DNA of 64,000 bases, taken from Methylobacterium sp. UNC378MF. Its GTDB lineage: Bacteria > Pseudomonadota > Alphaproteobacteria > Rhizobiales > Beijerinckiaceae. This document shows, in pieces, positions 52,373 to 61,546 of the stretch. Each line of letters begins with the position of its first letter. The first letter of the stretch is position 1. Where the stretch lies: assembly GCF_900103195.1 (NCBI RefSeq), contig NZ_FMWU01000027.1, positions 1 to 64,000 on the forward strand, given 5' to 3'. The translations under genes were made by a program, and so were the position numbers. Under the pieces are notes generated by a model that ran no database searches, was not told the origin of the DNA, and worked only from the letters and a program-made list of their open reading frames with translations.

Positions 52373-52599
52373 GGCCGGCTCCGGCCGCACGGTCGGGTCT
52401 CGCGGGCTGTGCGAACGGTGTGACGCGACCCGGACATGGCAGGCGCGATCCGGGATTGGGACGGCGCTCCGGATCGCTTTGCCGCGCGCGATGATGCGGA
52501 AGGCTGCCGGGTAGTCTCACCTCAGTGAGCCCGGCGCAGGCTCGGCACAAAGGCGGCGAGCCGGTCCCGAAGGGCAGGTACAAGCGGCGGTGGCGCCGG

Positions 52600-53325
52600 A
52601 GGCCAGCTCAATCCGAGCGGCCCCGGGGCTGACCGCCGGGCCCCCGTCCCGCTTCGACCCGGCTGCGGTCAACCCCGAGCACCAGCGTGGCGCGGTGCCG
52701 GTCGCCCTCTCCTGCACGGCGCAGAAGGCCCGCCGGCCGGGAGACCGGGCCGCCGCAAGGGCCTCGCTGCTGTTGATCACGATCCGCTCGCCGCTGCGGC
52801 CCCACAGGCCGGGACCTGCGTGTCGAGGAACTCGCTCAGCGTGTTGGGAAAGTAGATCTGCCCGGTGAGCATCGTGCGCCTGTCGAGGAACGCCTTGACG
52901 TGGATATGCTCGGCGCGACCCACGTACCAGCCGGGATAGATCGTCTCGAACCGGACCCGCCCCGTCATGTCGGTCGTCTGGCCGCCGCGCAGGCAGGTCC
53001 GGCCCCGTATCGACATTCCCCGCCCCCTGCCCGGGGAGCCGGACTACCGGCCCTCGGCGTCGCAGTGCCAGACGTCGACCCGCCTCCCCGGCAAGGGCGC
53101 AGTTCGCTGCCTCGATCACCCGCCGGGCGAGCAGCAGCGGGATGCCGGGGCGGCCCTCGCGGATATCGGCGCGCACGAGCCTCAAGTCCCGGTGGAACGG
53201 GCCTTCAACGGCCTGTGGCATCCGAAGGCAGGCGTAGGATCCCGCCCCGGACGCGACGGCACACGGCACATCGCGGAGGCACCGAGAACGCCCAGCAGGC
53301 TGCGGCGCGAGGCGGGAAAGGGCAT
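52600..53325 (-). pseudogene. Decayed Tat-secreted intradiol ring-cleavage dioxygenase
   Basis: Parts of one family are found in three frames on the minus strand. A Tat signal MPFPASRRSLLGVLGASA is encoded from 53325. EGPFHRDLRLVRADIREGRP (family: EGPFF..RLVRxDIREG) is near 53206-53147. Near 53017-52830 comes SIRGRTCLRGGQTTD, then GRVRFETIYPGWYVGRAEHI with the iron-ligand Tyr and the following His region, and LTGQIYFPNTLSE. Near 52798 in another frame is GERIVINSSEAL, and near 52720 ATLVLGV. Several frameshifts separate these blocks, so no intact enzyme can be made. Intact relatives open aromatic diols such as protocatechuate. It lies between parB and holA, genes that are usually neighbours; about 200 bases on each side hold nothing recognisable. 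Confidence 0.75.
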
Positions 53326-53525
53326 GGCGGCGCGATCAGGGCGGGTGGTCCGGATCGGGCGGCAGAGGGCCGCGATCTCGAAATTGTGTCCGGCCGCCTG
53401 TCGACACCGGCGCGCGTCCGGGCGCGGACCGAAGAGGGCGTGCCGTGCGTATGGCGCGCGGCTCCGGGCCAGTGTCGCTCCGGTATCCTCCGCCGCGGAG
53501 AGGCCTCCGCTGCCGCAGATCCTGT

Positions 53526-54563
53526 CTACCGCCGCCGCCGCGCCCCCGCCTCCGCGACCCGCAGGAGGGCCGCCGAGGCCAGCGCATGGGCTAAGTCGGG
53601 CTCGGCCCTCCGGCAGGCGAGGACCGCCTCCTGCAGGGCCGCGACGGCCTGCCGGAGGGTGCCGGGCGGCCACGCGCCGAGCTGGCCCTCGATGCTGCCC
53701 TTGCGCTTGAAATGCAGGCCCCGCCACGTCGCGACCATCATGGCGGGGGTCTTCTCGGGATTGTCGAGGCGGGTGGTGAGCAGCGTCAGGGCGTGCCGCA
53801 GCGCCGAGCCCAGCACCACCCCCGGGTCGAGGCCCTCGTGGCGGAAGCGCCGGTAGTCGCGCTCCACCGCGTCGCGGCGGCCGTCGAAGGCGGCGTCGAT
53901 CAGGGTGTTGAGCACGCTCGCCGCGACGTCGCTGGTGACGGCCTCGACATGGTCGAGGGTCACGGTCTTGTCACCCTCCCCCGCGGCGTAGAGAGCGAGC
54001 TTCTCGATCTCCATCAGGCTCGCCCGGCGGTCGCCGCCGAGGCTGCGGGCCAAGACCTCGCGGGCGGCCCGATCGATGCGCAGGCCGCGCTCCTGAAGGG
54101 TCCGCTCGATCAGGTCCGAGAGGGTCCGCTCGTCGTCGGCATAGCAGGGAATCGCGAGCGCCTTGGGAGAGCGTTCGCACAGGGTGCGCAGCGGATTGTT
54201 TCTGGCGAGGTCGCCGGCCTCCACGACGATGCGGGCGTCGGCGACGGTCGCGCCGAGCACCGCCTCGACGGCGGGCGCGTAGTTGCGGGTGCCGGGCCGG
54301 ACCCAGATCGATCGGCGGCCGCCGAACAGGCCCATCGTCCCGGCCTCGTCGCATAGCCGGCCCGGATCGGCCGCCAGGATGTCACCGTCGATCCGCACCA
54401 GTGCGAAAGGATCGGCCGGATCGTCGACGAAATCCTCGGCGAGCTTCCGAGCCCGCTCGGTGACCAGACCGGTATCCGGCCCGAACACGAGGATGACGGG
54501 GATGCGCGGATCGGGACCGCGCCGGATCAGCCCCTCGATTTCACCGGCCTTGACCGCCGTCAC
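53526..54563 (-). CDS. holA: DNA polymerase III subunit delta
   Basis: A 345-aa clamp-loader subunit that opens the beta clamp. The HolA pattern is visible: N-terminal VKAGEIEGLIRRG and VILVFGPDTGLVTERARKLA, then RIDGDILAADPGRL, TMGLFGGRRSIWVRPG and the conserved region ARNNPLRTLCERSPKALAIPCYADDERTL. The C-terminal helical domain includes YAAGEGDKTVTLDHVEAVTSDVAASVLNTL-type sequence. It is co-oriented with lptE and six bases downstream of it, as usual in this order. It ends close to the decayed dioxygenase. Confidence 0.93.
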   Translation of the reverse strand: MTAVKAGEIEGLIRRGPDPRIPVILVFGPDTGLVTERARKLAEDFVDDPADPFALVRIDGDILAADPGRLCDEAGTMGLFGGRRSIWVRPGTRNYAPAVEAVLGATVADARIVVEAGDLARNNPLRTLCERSPKALAIPCYADDERTLSDLIERTLQERGLRIDRAAREVLARSLGGDRRASLMEIEKLALYAAGEGDKTVTLDHVEAVTSDVAASVLNTLIDAAFDGRRDAVERDYRRFRHEGLDPGVVLGSALRHALTLLTTRLDNPEKTPAMMVATWRGLHFKRKGSIEGQLGAWPPGTLRQAVAALQEAVLACRRAEPDLAHALASAALLRVAEAGARRRR

Positions 54564-54569
54564 GTCGGA

Positions 54570-55115
54570 TTACGGCTTCGTCGAGAGCACGGCGGCGAGG
54601 CGGCTCTTGATCTGATCGGACAGCACGCCGGCCAGACGGATCTCGGCGTCGCGCGCGGCCCGCTGGCTGGCGAAGCGCTGGACCGAGCGGTCGTAGGTGG
54701 CGGTCGAGGTGGCAACGCCCTCGGTGTAGACCTTGGTGCCGCTCATATCCTCGAGGCTGTACTTGATGTTGGCCACCAGGGTACCGGCCTCGGCGCGGCC
54801 GGTGGTGGAGGAGACGATCGGGGTCTGCACGATTTCGGAGCCGGAGAGCTTCAGCCGGTAGCGCTTGGTCGCCGGATGGCCGGACCCATCGAGGTCGAAG
54901 ATCAGCTCGCTGCGCAGGTAGTGGCCGAGGCGCTCCTGGCCCTGGGCCATCGCGACGTCGTCGACCTGGACCGAGGCGAGCAGCGCCTGGACGGATTCCC
55001 CCGAGGCGGTCGGTCCGTAGAGCGGCCGGAAGCAGGCCGAGAGGCTCAGCGCCAAGCCGGTCGCGCAGGCGAGGCGGGCGATCCGCCCCGCAATCGTAAC
55101 CTTCGAACCCACCAT
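54570..55115 (-). CDS. lptE: LPS assembly lipoprotein LptE
   Basis: A 181-aa lipoprotein that plugs LptD in the outer membrane and helps insert LPS. The start MVGSKVTIAGRIARLACAT gives a lipoprotein signal with lipobox LSAC (Cys near residue 28) and FRPLYGP directly after, a hallmark of alphaproteobacterial LptE. The domain continues with YRLKLSGSEIVQTPIVSSTT and DRSVQRFASQRAARDAEIR. An in-frame extension to 55193 is not signal-like. In relatives leuS is often upstream; here it is not within the window, so the usual leuS-lptE-holA cluster is interrupted. Confidence 0.9.
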   Translation of the reverse strand: MVGSKVTIAGRIARLACATGLALSLSACFRPLYGPTASGESVQALLASVQVDDVAMAQGQERLGHYLRSELIFDLDGSGHPATKRYRLKLSGSEIVQTPIVSSTTGRAEAGTLVANIKYSLEDMSGTKVYTEGVATSTATYDRSVQRFASQRAARDAEIRLAGVLSDQIKSRLAAVLSTKP

Positions 55116-55300
55116 CACGCCGCCGTTCCGCCCCCGCTTGCCGGATCGTTCTAGCGCGGACACGGCGTGCCGCGCCACGACGCTAGGAGCCAAGTGTTAC
55201 GATTCCCCTGTTGCGCGCCCTCTGCGGCAAGAGCGTGGTCGCGCGGTTTCGGATTGTCACGCCGCGGCAGGAGAGGGATCCGGCGGTCCGGCCGGAGTGC

Positions 55301-56257
55301 CTAGGCAATCGCCGCGAGGTAGGCCGAGACGGTCACGACCGCCAGCACCGTGGAGAACAGGACGACCCGGGCGGTCAGGTCGGCCTCGCGCCGGTAGAAT
55401 TCCGCCAGCATGAACGGCCCGGTGCCGGTGGGCAGCGCCGCCATGAGCACCGCCGTGTGCAGCAGGAGCGGGGGCAGCTCGAACAGGTAGCGGCCGAGCG
55501 CGTAGGCAAGCAGGGGATGGAGGCCGAGTTTCAGGCCGACGAGCAGCGCCACGACCTGTCCCTGCCCGCCTCCCGGGCGACGCTTCTGGGCCAGGAAGAG
55601 GCCGAGCGCCACCAGGGCGCAGGGCGCGGCCGCCCCGCCCAGGAGCTTGAGGAACGTCTCCGCGGAGGCCGGCAGCGTCAAGCCGGCGCTCGGTACCAGG
55701 GCGCCGAGCGCCGGCGCCACCAGCAGCGGGTTGCGCACGAGCGAACGGCCGACCGACCGCCAGACGGGATCACGGGCGGAGACCCGGCCCGTCGCGGGGG
55801 CCTCGCGCCGCAGGCCGGTCTCGATCAGCACGATCGCGACCGCGAACACGCCGCAGACCGTGAGAATCGCCGCCACCGTCGTGGGCGCGAGCGCCTCCGG
55901 CCCGAAGGCGACCAGCGCCAGGGGGAAGCCCATGAAGCCGGTATTGGCATAGCCGGCGTTGAGCCCGTCCACCGCGGCATCGGCCAGCGGCCGCCCCTCC
56001 CCGCGCCGGATCAGCACCGTGAGGGCGAAGACCGCGAGGCTGCTGAGGCCGAAGGCGCCGATGAAGCCGGGCCTCCAGATGGCACCCCAATGGGCGTGGG
56101 CGGTCACGTCGAACAGGAGCGCGGGCAGAGCCAGGAAGACCACGAACCGGTTGAGTTCGGTGGTGGCGGCGGCCCCGAGCACGCCGATCCTCCGGGCCAG
56201 CCAGCCGGCGAAGATCAGCGCGAAGATCGGCAGCACGACCAGAAGGGTCGAGAGCAT
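55301..56257 (-). CDS. AEC (auxin efflux carrier) family transporter
   Basis: A 318-aa membrane protein with about ten hydrophobic segments. Family features: FALIFAGWLARRIGVLG at the N-terminus, the unwound-helix region AGYANTGFMGFPLALVAFG in the first repeat, and the second-repeat equivalent AVLMAALPTGTGPFMLAEFY, which is the matching crossover. Family members move small organic anions such as malonate or auxin-like acids. The substrate cannot be read. No operon partner. Confidence 0.9.
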   Translation of the reverse strand: MLSTLLVVLPIFALIFAGWLARRIGVLGAAATTELNRFVVFLALPALLFDVTAHAHWGAIWRPGFIGAFGLSSLAVFALTVLIRRGEGRPLADAAVDGLNAGYANTGFMGFPLALVAFGPEALAPTTVAAILTVCGVFAVAIVLIETGLRREAPATGRVSARDPVWRSVGRSLVRNPLLVAPALGALVPSAGLTLPASAETFLKLLGGAAAPCALVALGLFLAQKRRPGGGQGQVVALLVGLKLGLHPLLAYALGRYLFELPPLLLHTAVLMAALPTGTGPFMLAEFYRREADLTARVVLFSTVLAVVTVSAYLAAIA

Positions 56258-56363
56258 GGCGGGCCCGGATCGAAGGACGACGTCCCGGCCTTAGGACGGT
56301 TTTCGATCCCGGCTCCAGTGCCGGGGGCGGGGACCTGCCATGCCGCCGCCCCGCGCAAGTCGG

Positions 56364-58595
56364 CTACCAGCGATAGATCAGGCTGCCGATGACCGTCGCG
56401 GGCGCACCGCGAAAGCAATTGCCGAACGCGCAGGTGTTATAGGTCCGGTCGAAGATATTGTAGGCGTTGATCTGCGCGCGGAGACCTTGATACTTCGGGT
56501 CGATCGCCGCGAAATCATAGGCGACCAGGGCGTCGTAGAGTGTCACGGTCGGATTGCGAACCGTGTTGTCGTCATCGGCGAAGCTCGTGCCGATGTAGCG
56601 GATGCCACCACCCACCGTCAGCCCGCGCAACGGTGAGGAGGTCGGGAACGCGTAGGTCAGGAACGACGTGTAGGTGTCGCTGGGAATGCCCGACACCCGA
56701 TTTCCATCCTGCGTCGCTCCCGTGAACGAGGTCTGGCTCAGGAACCGGAAATCCAAGTGCGTGTAGGCGATGGTCAGGTTGGTGCCCGGCGCGAGATTGG
56801 CCGTGGCCTCGGCCTCGAAGCCGCGGGAGCGCACGGAGCCGGTGGCCGCCTGGAAGGCGATATTGGTCGAGTCCGTCCGCAGGATGCTCGACTGCACGAT
56901 GTCGAACCCCGCGAAGGCCGTCTGGATGTTGGTCCCGGGGATCAGGTACTTGACGCCCGCCTCGATCTGGTCGCCCGTCGCCGGCTTGAAGGCCTGGCCG
57001 CGCACATCCGTGCCCACCTGCGGCGTGAAGGTCGTGGCGTAGCTGGCATAGGGCACGAGGCCGGGGGCCAGGAGGTAGTTCAGGCCGACACGGCCGGTGA
57101 AGGCGGAATTGTCCTGGCTCGTCACCGCGCTGACGGGCGAGGTCCGGTTGTCCTGGAAGACCCAGTCGTGACGGCCGTTCAGCGTCAGCACGAAGTCGCC
57201 GAACTTGGCCTGATCCTGCAGGTAGACGCCGATCTGGTCCTGGGCCTGGCGCGTCGGGCTGGCGAGGACCGGGGTCGGGATGAATTGCTGGCCGTAATTC
57301 TGAGTGATCAGGTTGAGGGCGGGTGCGGGCCCGGCGCCGAACCGGTTGCTCAGGCCGTAATGGGCGTAGTCCACACCCGCCACCAGGGTATGGGCGACCG
57401 GGCCGGTGGTGACATGCGCTTCGATCTGGTTGTCCAGGGTCTGCTGAACCAGCCCCTCGCGGATGTAGCCGGTAGAGCGGGCACCCAAGGTGCGCGCCTC
57501 ATTGATCGAATCGATCCCGGTGTACTTCGCGCTCAGGAAGACGCCGTAATGCCGGAAATTCTGGCGGACGATTAGGTCGTCCGAGAAGCGGTGCTCGAAG
57601 GCGTAGCCGACGCGGTACTGCGTCTGGTCGAGACCGGCGAAGCGGGGGTCGCCGCTATAATACTTGGTCACGCGGAAACCGGGATCATTGTAATAAAACA
57701 CAGTCGCCGGCGTATTTCGGACCTGAAACTCGCTGAGGAAGGTGAGGGTCGTATCGGCCGAGGGCTTCCACGTGAAAGCGGGGGCAATGTTGAGTTGGTC
57801 GTCGTTCGTGCCCCGGCCGATGAAGGTCCCCGCCTCCCGACGCACGCCGGTCAGGCGGTAAGCCATGGTGCCGTCCGTTCCCTCGATCGGGCCGCCGAGA
57901 TCGAAATTGCCCTGGAAGCGGTCGAAGCTTCCCGACTGAAACCAGACCTCGCCGAACGGCGCGAAGACCGGCCGCTTCGACGTGACGTCGAGAATGCCGC
58001 CCGGTGAGCCGAGACCATACAGGCCGGAAGACGGCCCCCGCAGGACGGTGACGGCCTCCAGACCGTAGGGCTCGATGCGCGGGAAGATGAAGCCGCTCCC
58101 GATCTGACGCAGGCCATCGCGATAGGTGCCCTGGTTGGAGAGCACGTCGAAGCCGCGGATGAAGACCTGATCGAAGCGTGGGTCGAAGCCCGAAACGTTG
58201 ATGCTCGCGCCCGGCACGTAAGCGAGGGCGTCGCTGAAGCTCTGGACGTTGCGGTCGTTGAGCTGCTCCCGGGTGACCACCGAGACCGATTGCGGCGTCT
58301 CGATCAGGGGCGTGTTGGTCTTCGTGGCGGTGGGGCTCACCCGCGCCACGTAGCCGGTGACGCCGGAGGGGCCGCCGCCGCCGCCGCTGGTGGCCGAACT
58401 GTTGCCGTCACCGCCGCTGATATTGCCACCGCCGCCGAGGGCGGTCGCAGCCGCAGCGGCCGGACGGGAAGCCTCGACGGAGATCTCATTGAGCTGCACG
58501 GCAGCGCCCTGCGCGGCAGCCGACTGGACGAGGGCGATGCTGGTCAGAGCCGTGGTGGCAAGAAGCAGTCCGGACGATGCGGAATGAAACGACAT
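56364..58595 (-). CDS. TonB-dependent siderophore receptor
   Basis: A 743-aa receptor with signal LLLATTALTSIALVQSAAAQ, TonB-box-like LNEISVEA, and an unusually Gly/Ser-rich linker (residues about 55-80). The plug has ETPQSVSVVTREQLNDRN, FIRGFDVLSNQGTYRDGLRQ and VTVLRGPSSGLYGLGSPGG. The barrel ends in IGSLIYRW, with a C-terminal CAFGNC pair. The 743-aa length and arrangement fit hydroxamate/ferrichrome-type receptors (FhuA-like), but the ligand is not proven. About 100 bases upstream lies an Irr-box-like palindrome, fitting iron control. Confidence 0.93.
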   Translation of the reverse strand: MSFHSASSGLLLATTALTSIALVQSAAAQGAAVQLNEISVEASRPAAAAATALGGGGNISGGDGNSSATSGGGGGPSGVTGYVARVSPTATKTNTPLIETPQSVSVVTREQLNDRNVQSFSDALAYVPGASINVSGFDPRFDQVFIRGFDVLSNQGTYRDGLRQIGSGFIFPRIEPYGLEAVTVLRGPSSGLYGLGSPGGILDVTSKRPVFAPFGEVWFQSGSFDRFQGNFDLGGPIEGTDGTMAYRLTGVRREAGTFIGRGTNDDQLNIAPAFTWKPSADTTLTFLSEFQVRNTPATVFYYNDPGFRVTKYYSGDPRFAGLDQTQYRVGYAFEHRFSDDLIVRQNFRHYGVFLSAKYTGIDSINEARTLGARSTGYIREGLVQQTLDNQIEAHVTTGPVAHTLVAGVDYAHYGLSNRFGAGPAPALNLITQNYGQQFIPTPVLASPTRQAQDQIGVYLQDQAKFGDFVLTLNGRHDWVFQDNRTSPVSAVTSQDNSAFTGRVGLNYLLAPGLVPYASYATTFTPQVGTDVRGQAFKPATGDQIEAGVKYLIPGTNIQTAFAGFDIVQSSILRTDSTNIAFQAATGSVRSRGFEAEATANLAPGTNLTIAYTHLDFRFLSQTSFTGATQDGNRVSGIPSDTYTSFLTYAFPTSSPLRGLTVGGGIRYIGTSFADDDNTVRNPTVTLYDALVAYDFAAIDPKYQGLRAQINAYNIFDRTYNTCAFGNCFRGAPATVIGSLIYRW

Positions 58596-58691
58596 TGGAG
58601 CCCCAGAAACACGCCTCAGACGGCGCCTGAGGCTCCGGTAGCACCATTCACGGTCTCTTGATCAAGCCGAAAACGTGTTGAATATCACACA

Positions 58692-58708
58692 CTTAGAAGT
58701 CTTCAAAT
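58692..58708. promoter_or_regulatory. Candidate Irr/ICE iron-response box
   Basis: CTTAGAAGTCTTCAAAT matches 11 of 14 fixed positions of the Irr-box consensus as I recall it (TTTAGAA-N3-TTCTAAA) in an AT-rich patch. It is about 97 bases upstream of the TonB receptor start. In alphaproteobacteria Irr controls iron uptake and storage genes through such boxes. Whether Irr acts here is untested. Confidence 0.4.
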
Positions 58709-58724
58709 CTGGAATGGTTCGCGT

Positions 58725-59603
58725 CTAGAACTCGAGCGGGGGCTCCCGCAGAGCGTCGGTCTCGCGGGTGCAGGCGGCCTGATCGGGCGCTGTGACGGGG
58801 GCCGCCATGGCGCTGCGGAGTTCGGCCCGGGCCCTGTCGAGATCTGCCCGGAAGGTTGCATCCCCCATCAAGGCGGCAAAGACCGCGGTGCCGGTGAGGC
58901 GCCCCGCCGCCACGTCGCTGAGCCAGTGCACGCCGCAGACGATCCGGCTCTCGCCGTAGGCCCGGCCACGGACCAGGATCGGGGTCGCCTTCTCAGGGAC
59001 CAGGGAGGCGAGGATCAGCGCATAGGCCCAGCCCTGGGTGGCGTGGCCGGAGGGATAGCTGAAGCTGTCGGCCAGGGCCTGGCTGCGCTGCACGCAGATC
59101 GGTGCCTCGTTGCCCACGAAGGGGCGCAGGCGGCGGTAATGGACCTTGGGGGCCCGCGTTGCCCGGGCGAGGTCGAGGCGGGCGCGCTCCAGAAGGTTGA
59201 TCACCGCCGGCACCCGCGCCTGATCGATCCGGGTGCCGAGCACGCAGGCGAAATTCTCGAGCACCGCAGCGGCGCCCTCGGCCACGTCGTTCGCGGCCAG
59301 ATCCCAGCGGGGGGTCCCCTTGAGCACGCGGGTGCTGTTGAAGGCCGCCCGATCGGCCTTGTCGAGGGGTGCGTCGTGGGCCGGCGGGGAGGGTAGGATC
59401 TGGACGGCGTCGGGCAGGGCCGCGTCCGCCAGGTAGGGCTTCACGGCCGGCTTGCCCGGCTTCAGCGTATCGGCGCTGAGAGACGGGGCCGCTTGGGTCC
59501 CTGGGGACACCGGGCGGGGCGCGTCCTCGGCGCGGACCGCGACGGACAGGAGGAGGGCGAGGGCTGCCGGGGCGAGGAGAGGCAGGGTCGGCGTGCGCAG
59601 CAT
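58725..59603 (-). CDS. PAP2-type acid phosphatase (class A-like), secreted
   Basis: A 292-aa phosphatase with signal peptide TPTLPLLAPAALALLLSVAV. It contains the three PAP2 motifs: KVHYRRLRP (KX6RP), SYPSGHATQGW (PSGH) and SRIVCGVHWLSDVAAG (SRX5HX3D). This matches periplasmic class A non-specific acid phosphatases. It hydrolyses phosphomonoesters in the periplasm; a phosphate-scavenging role is inferred. The start at 59603 puts the signal peptide first; a longer in-frame start at 59771 has no signal logic. Confidence 0.91.
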   Translation of the reverse strand: MLRTPTLPLLAPAALALLLSVAVRAEDAPRPVSPGTQAAPSLSADTLKPGKPAVKPYLADAALPDAVQILPSPPAHDAPLDKADRAAFNSTRVLKGTPRWDLAANDVAEGAAAVLENFACVLGTRIDQARVPAVINLLERARLDLARATRAPKVHYRRLRPFVGNEAPICVQRSQALADSFSYPSGHATQGWAYALILASLVPEKATPILVRGRAYGESRIVCGVHWLSDVAAGRLTGTAVFAALMGDATFRADLDRARAELRSAMAAPVTAPDQAACTRETDALREPPLEF

Positions 59604-59767
59604 CGAATCCGGGGCTCTATCGGACGGAATCTGCGGGACGCGCCCGCTGCCGGACCAACGGCTCAGCCGGCCCATCCAGTCCCTGCACAGACGCGCGAAT
59701 CTGTCCAGCGTGACGGGGCCGGTTCCCGCCGCCTGCCACGCGGGGCCCGGTGCCCGTCCCGTCCCGG

Positions 59768-60624
59768 TCACCCCCCCAGGATCGCGGCGGCCACGGCACC
59801 CGGATATTCCTCGTGGGGGCTCAGGGCGCCGGGGATCATGGCGCCGGTCACGCGGCCGCCCGCGATGAGGGCGTCCATCTCGGCGCCCGAACGCCGGGGT
59901 GCATGTTCCGGGCGCAGAACCAGGGTCGGCGGCAGGCCGTCGCCGAACAGAGCCAGGAACGCGTCGCGGCTGCCCACCGGGTCGAGGCCGCCGGTGACGA
60001 AGGCGGCGGTGCCGAAGCGGCCGTTGCGCTGCCGGGTGATCGCGTGCTTGTCGCGGATCAGCGCCGGCGTGATCCGCGCGGGATCCGCATAGACATGGGC
60101 CCGCATCATCCGGCCGATGATCGGCGGGCTGATGTTGATCCGGTAGAGCGCCTCGCCGAGGATCGGCGCCTCCACGGCCCGGCGGATGCGCGGGAACCAG
60201 TGCGCCCGCCCCGGCATCGCGGTGGGCAGCGGTCCCCGCCAGGTCGGTGCCACCAAGACCAGCCGCCCGAAGGCCTGCGGATGGCGTCGCGCCGCCGCCA
60301 TGAGGTAGCCGGCGGCATGACCGGCCGCGATGCCGAGGGCGTAGGGGCCCGGCGCGGCGGCCAGCAGGGCGTCCAGGAAGGCGTGGAAGGTCTCTCCGGG
60401 GCCAGCGGAACCCGGGCCCGCGGGCGGGCGCCGAAACCCGGCCAGTCGGGGATGAGGCAGCGATACTCCGTCCCCAGAAAACCGGCGAGGTCCCGCATCT
60501 CGGCCCGCGCCGAGATGGTCGACAGGGCGGGGAGCAAGAGCGCGTCCGGTCCCGCCCCGATCCTGTCGCAGGGGGTCGGCACCGTCCGGCCCGCCACCGT
60601 GAGGTTCAGCTCCGGCGTCTCCAT
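59768..60624 (-). pseudogene. Frameshifted alpha/beta-hydrolase
   Basis: The first part starts METPELNLTVAGRTVPTPCD and continues through ALLLPALSTISARAEM and YRCLIPDWPGFGARPRARVP. Within GAGAGA on the coding strand (bases 60391-60396) the frame breaks. A neighbouring frame continues with TFHAFLDALL, GHAAGYLMAAARRHPQAFGR and LVLVAPTWRGPLPTAMPG to the end at 59768. A two-base duplication (GA) would explain the shift; a sequencing error is possible. The nucleophile elbow reads GHAAG instead of GxSxG, so even a repaired protein would lack the usual Ser. It follows dapD on the same strand by 26 bases. Confidence 0.65.
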
Positions 60625-60649
60625 CACGCTCCCGCCAAGTCCCCAGACA

Positions 60650-61510
60650 TCAGGTGCGCAGCAGCTCGTTGATCGCGGTCTTGGACCGCGTGCCGGCATC
60701 GACGCGCTTGACGATCACCGCGCAGTAGAGGCCCGGGCCGGGCGAGCCGTCCGGCAGCGCCTTGCCGGGCATCGTGCCCGACACGACCACGGAGTAGGGC
60801 GGAACCCGGCCGTACATCACCTCGCCGGTGGTCCGGTCCACGATCTTGGTGGAGGCGCCGATATAGACGCCCATGGACAGGACGCTGCCCTGGCCGACGA
60901 TGACGCCCTCCGCCACCTCGGCACGCGCCCCGATGAAGCAATCATCCTCGATGATCACCGGGTTGGCCTGGAGCGGCTCCAGCACGCCCGCGATACCGGC
61001 GCCGCCGGAGATGTGGCAGTTCTTCCCCACCTGCGCGCAGGAGCCGATCGTCACCCAGGTATCGACCATGGTGCCTTCGCCCACATGGGCGCCGAGATTG
61101 ACGAAGCTCGGCATCAGCACGGCCCCGGGGGCGATGTAGGAGCCGCGGCGGACGAAGCAGCCTGGCACCGCCCGCAGACCCGCGGCGCGGAATTCGGCCT
61201 CGCCCCAGCCGGCGAACTTGGAGGCGACCTTGTCCCACCAGGGCGCGCCGCCCGGGCCACCCTCGATCGTCGCCATGTCGTTGAGGCGGAAGGAGAGCAG
61301 AACCGCCTTCTTCAGCCACTGATTGACCACCCAATCGTGGTTGCCGGACTTCTCGGCGACGCGGGCCTTGCCCGAATCGAGCAGGTCCAGAGCCGCCTCG
61401 ACCGCCTCGCGCACCGCACCCGTGGTGGCGGTCGAGATGGTGGCGCGGTCTTCCCAGGCGGCTTCGATGGTCTGGGCGAGATCGGAATGGGGCAGGCCGG
61501 CCTGGGACAT
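60650..61510 (-). CDS. dapD: Tetrahydrodipicolinate N-succinyltransferase
   Basis: A 286-aa enzyme of the lysine/meso-diaminopimelate pathway, which transfers succinyl from CoA to tetrahydrodipicolinate. The N-terminal part (LAQTIEAAWEDRATISTATT) is the family start. It is followed by a left-handed beta-helix of hexapeptide repeats (RRGSYIAPGAVLMPSFVNLG, AHVGEGTMVDTWVTIGSCAQ, NPVIIEDDCFIGARAEVAEG), with conserved GGAGIAGVLEP. Start ATG 61510. The frameshifted hydrolase follows downstream on the same strand. Confidence 0.95.
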   Translation of the reverse strand: MSQAGLPHSDLAQTIEAAWEDRATISTATTGAVREAVEAALDLLDSGKARVAEKSGNHDWVVNQWLKKAVLLSFRLNDMATIEGGPGGAPWWDKVASKFAGWGEAEFRAAGLRAVPGCFVRRGSYIAPGAVLMPSFVNLGAHVGEGTMVDTWVTIGSCAQVGKNCHISGGAGIAGVLEPLQANPVIIEDDCFIGARAEVAEGVIVGQGSVLSMGVYIGASTKIVDRTTGEVMYGRVPPYSVVVSGTMPGKALPDGSPGPGLYCAVIVKRVDAGTRSKTAINELLRT

Positions 61511-61546
61511 GGAACGGGTCAGAACTCTTGCAGCGGGAGCCCGTGC

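Noticed and set aside
57766..57778. TTCCACGTGAAAG as a third parS
   Set aside because: Not palindromic (several mismatches) and within a receptor coding sequence with ordinary codon use.
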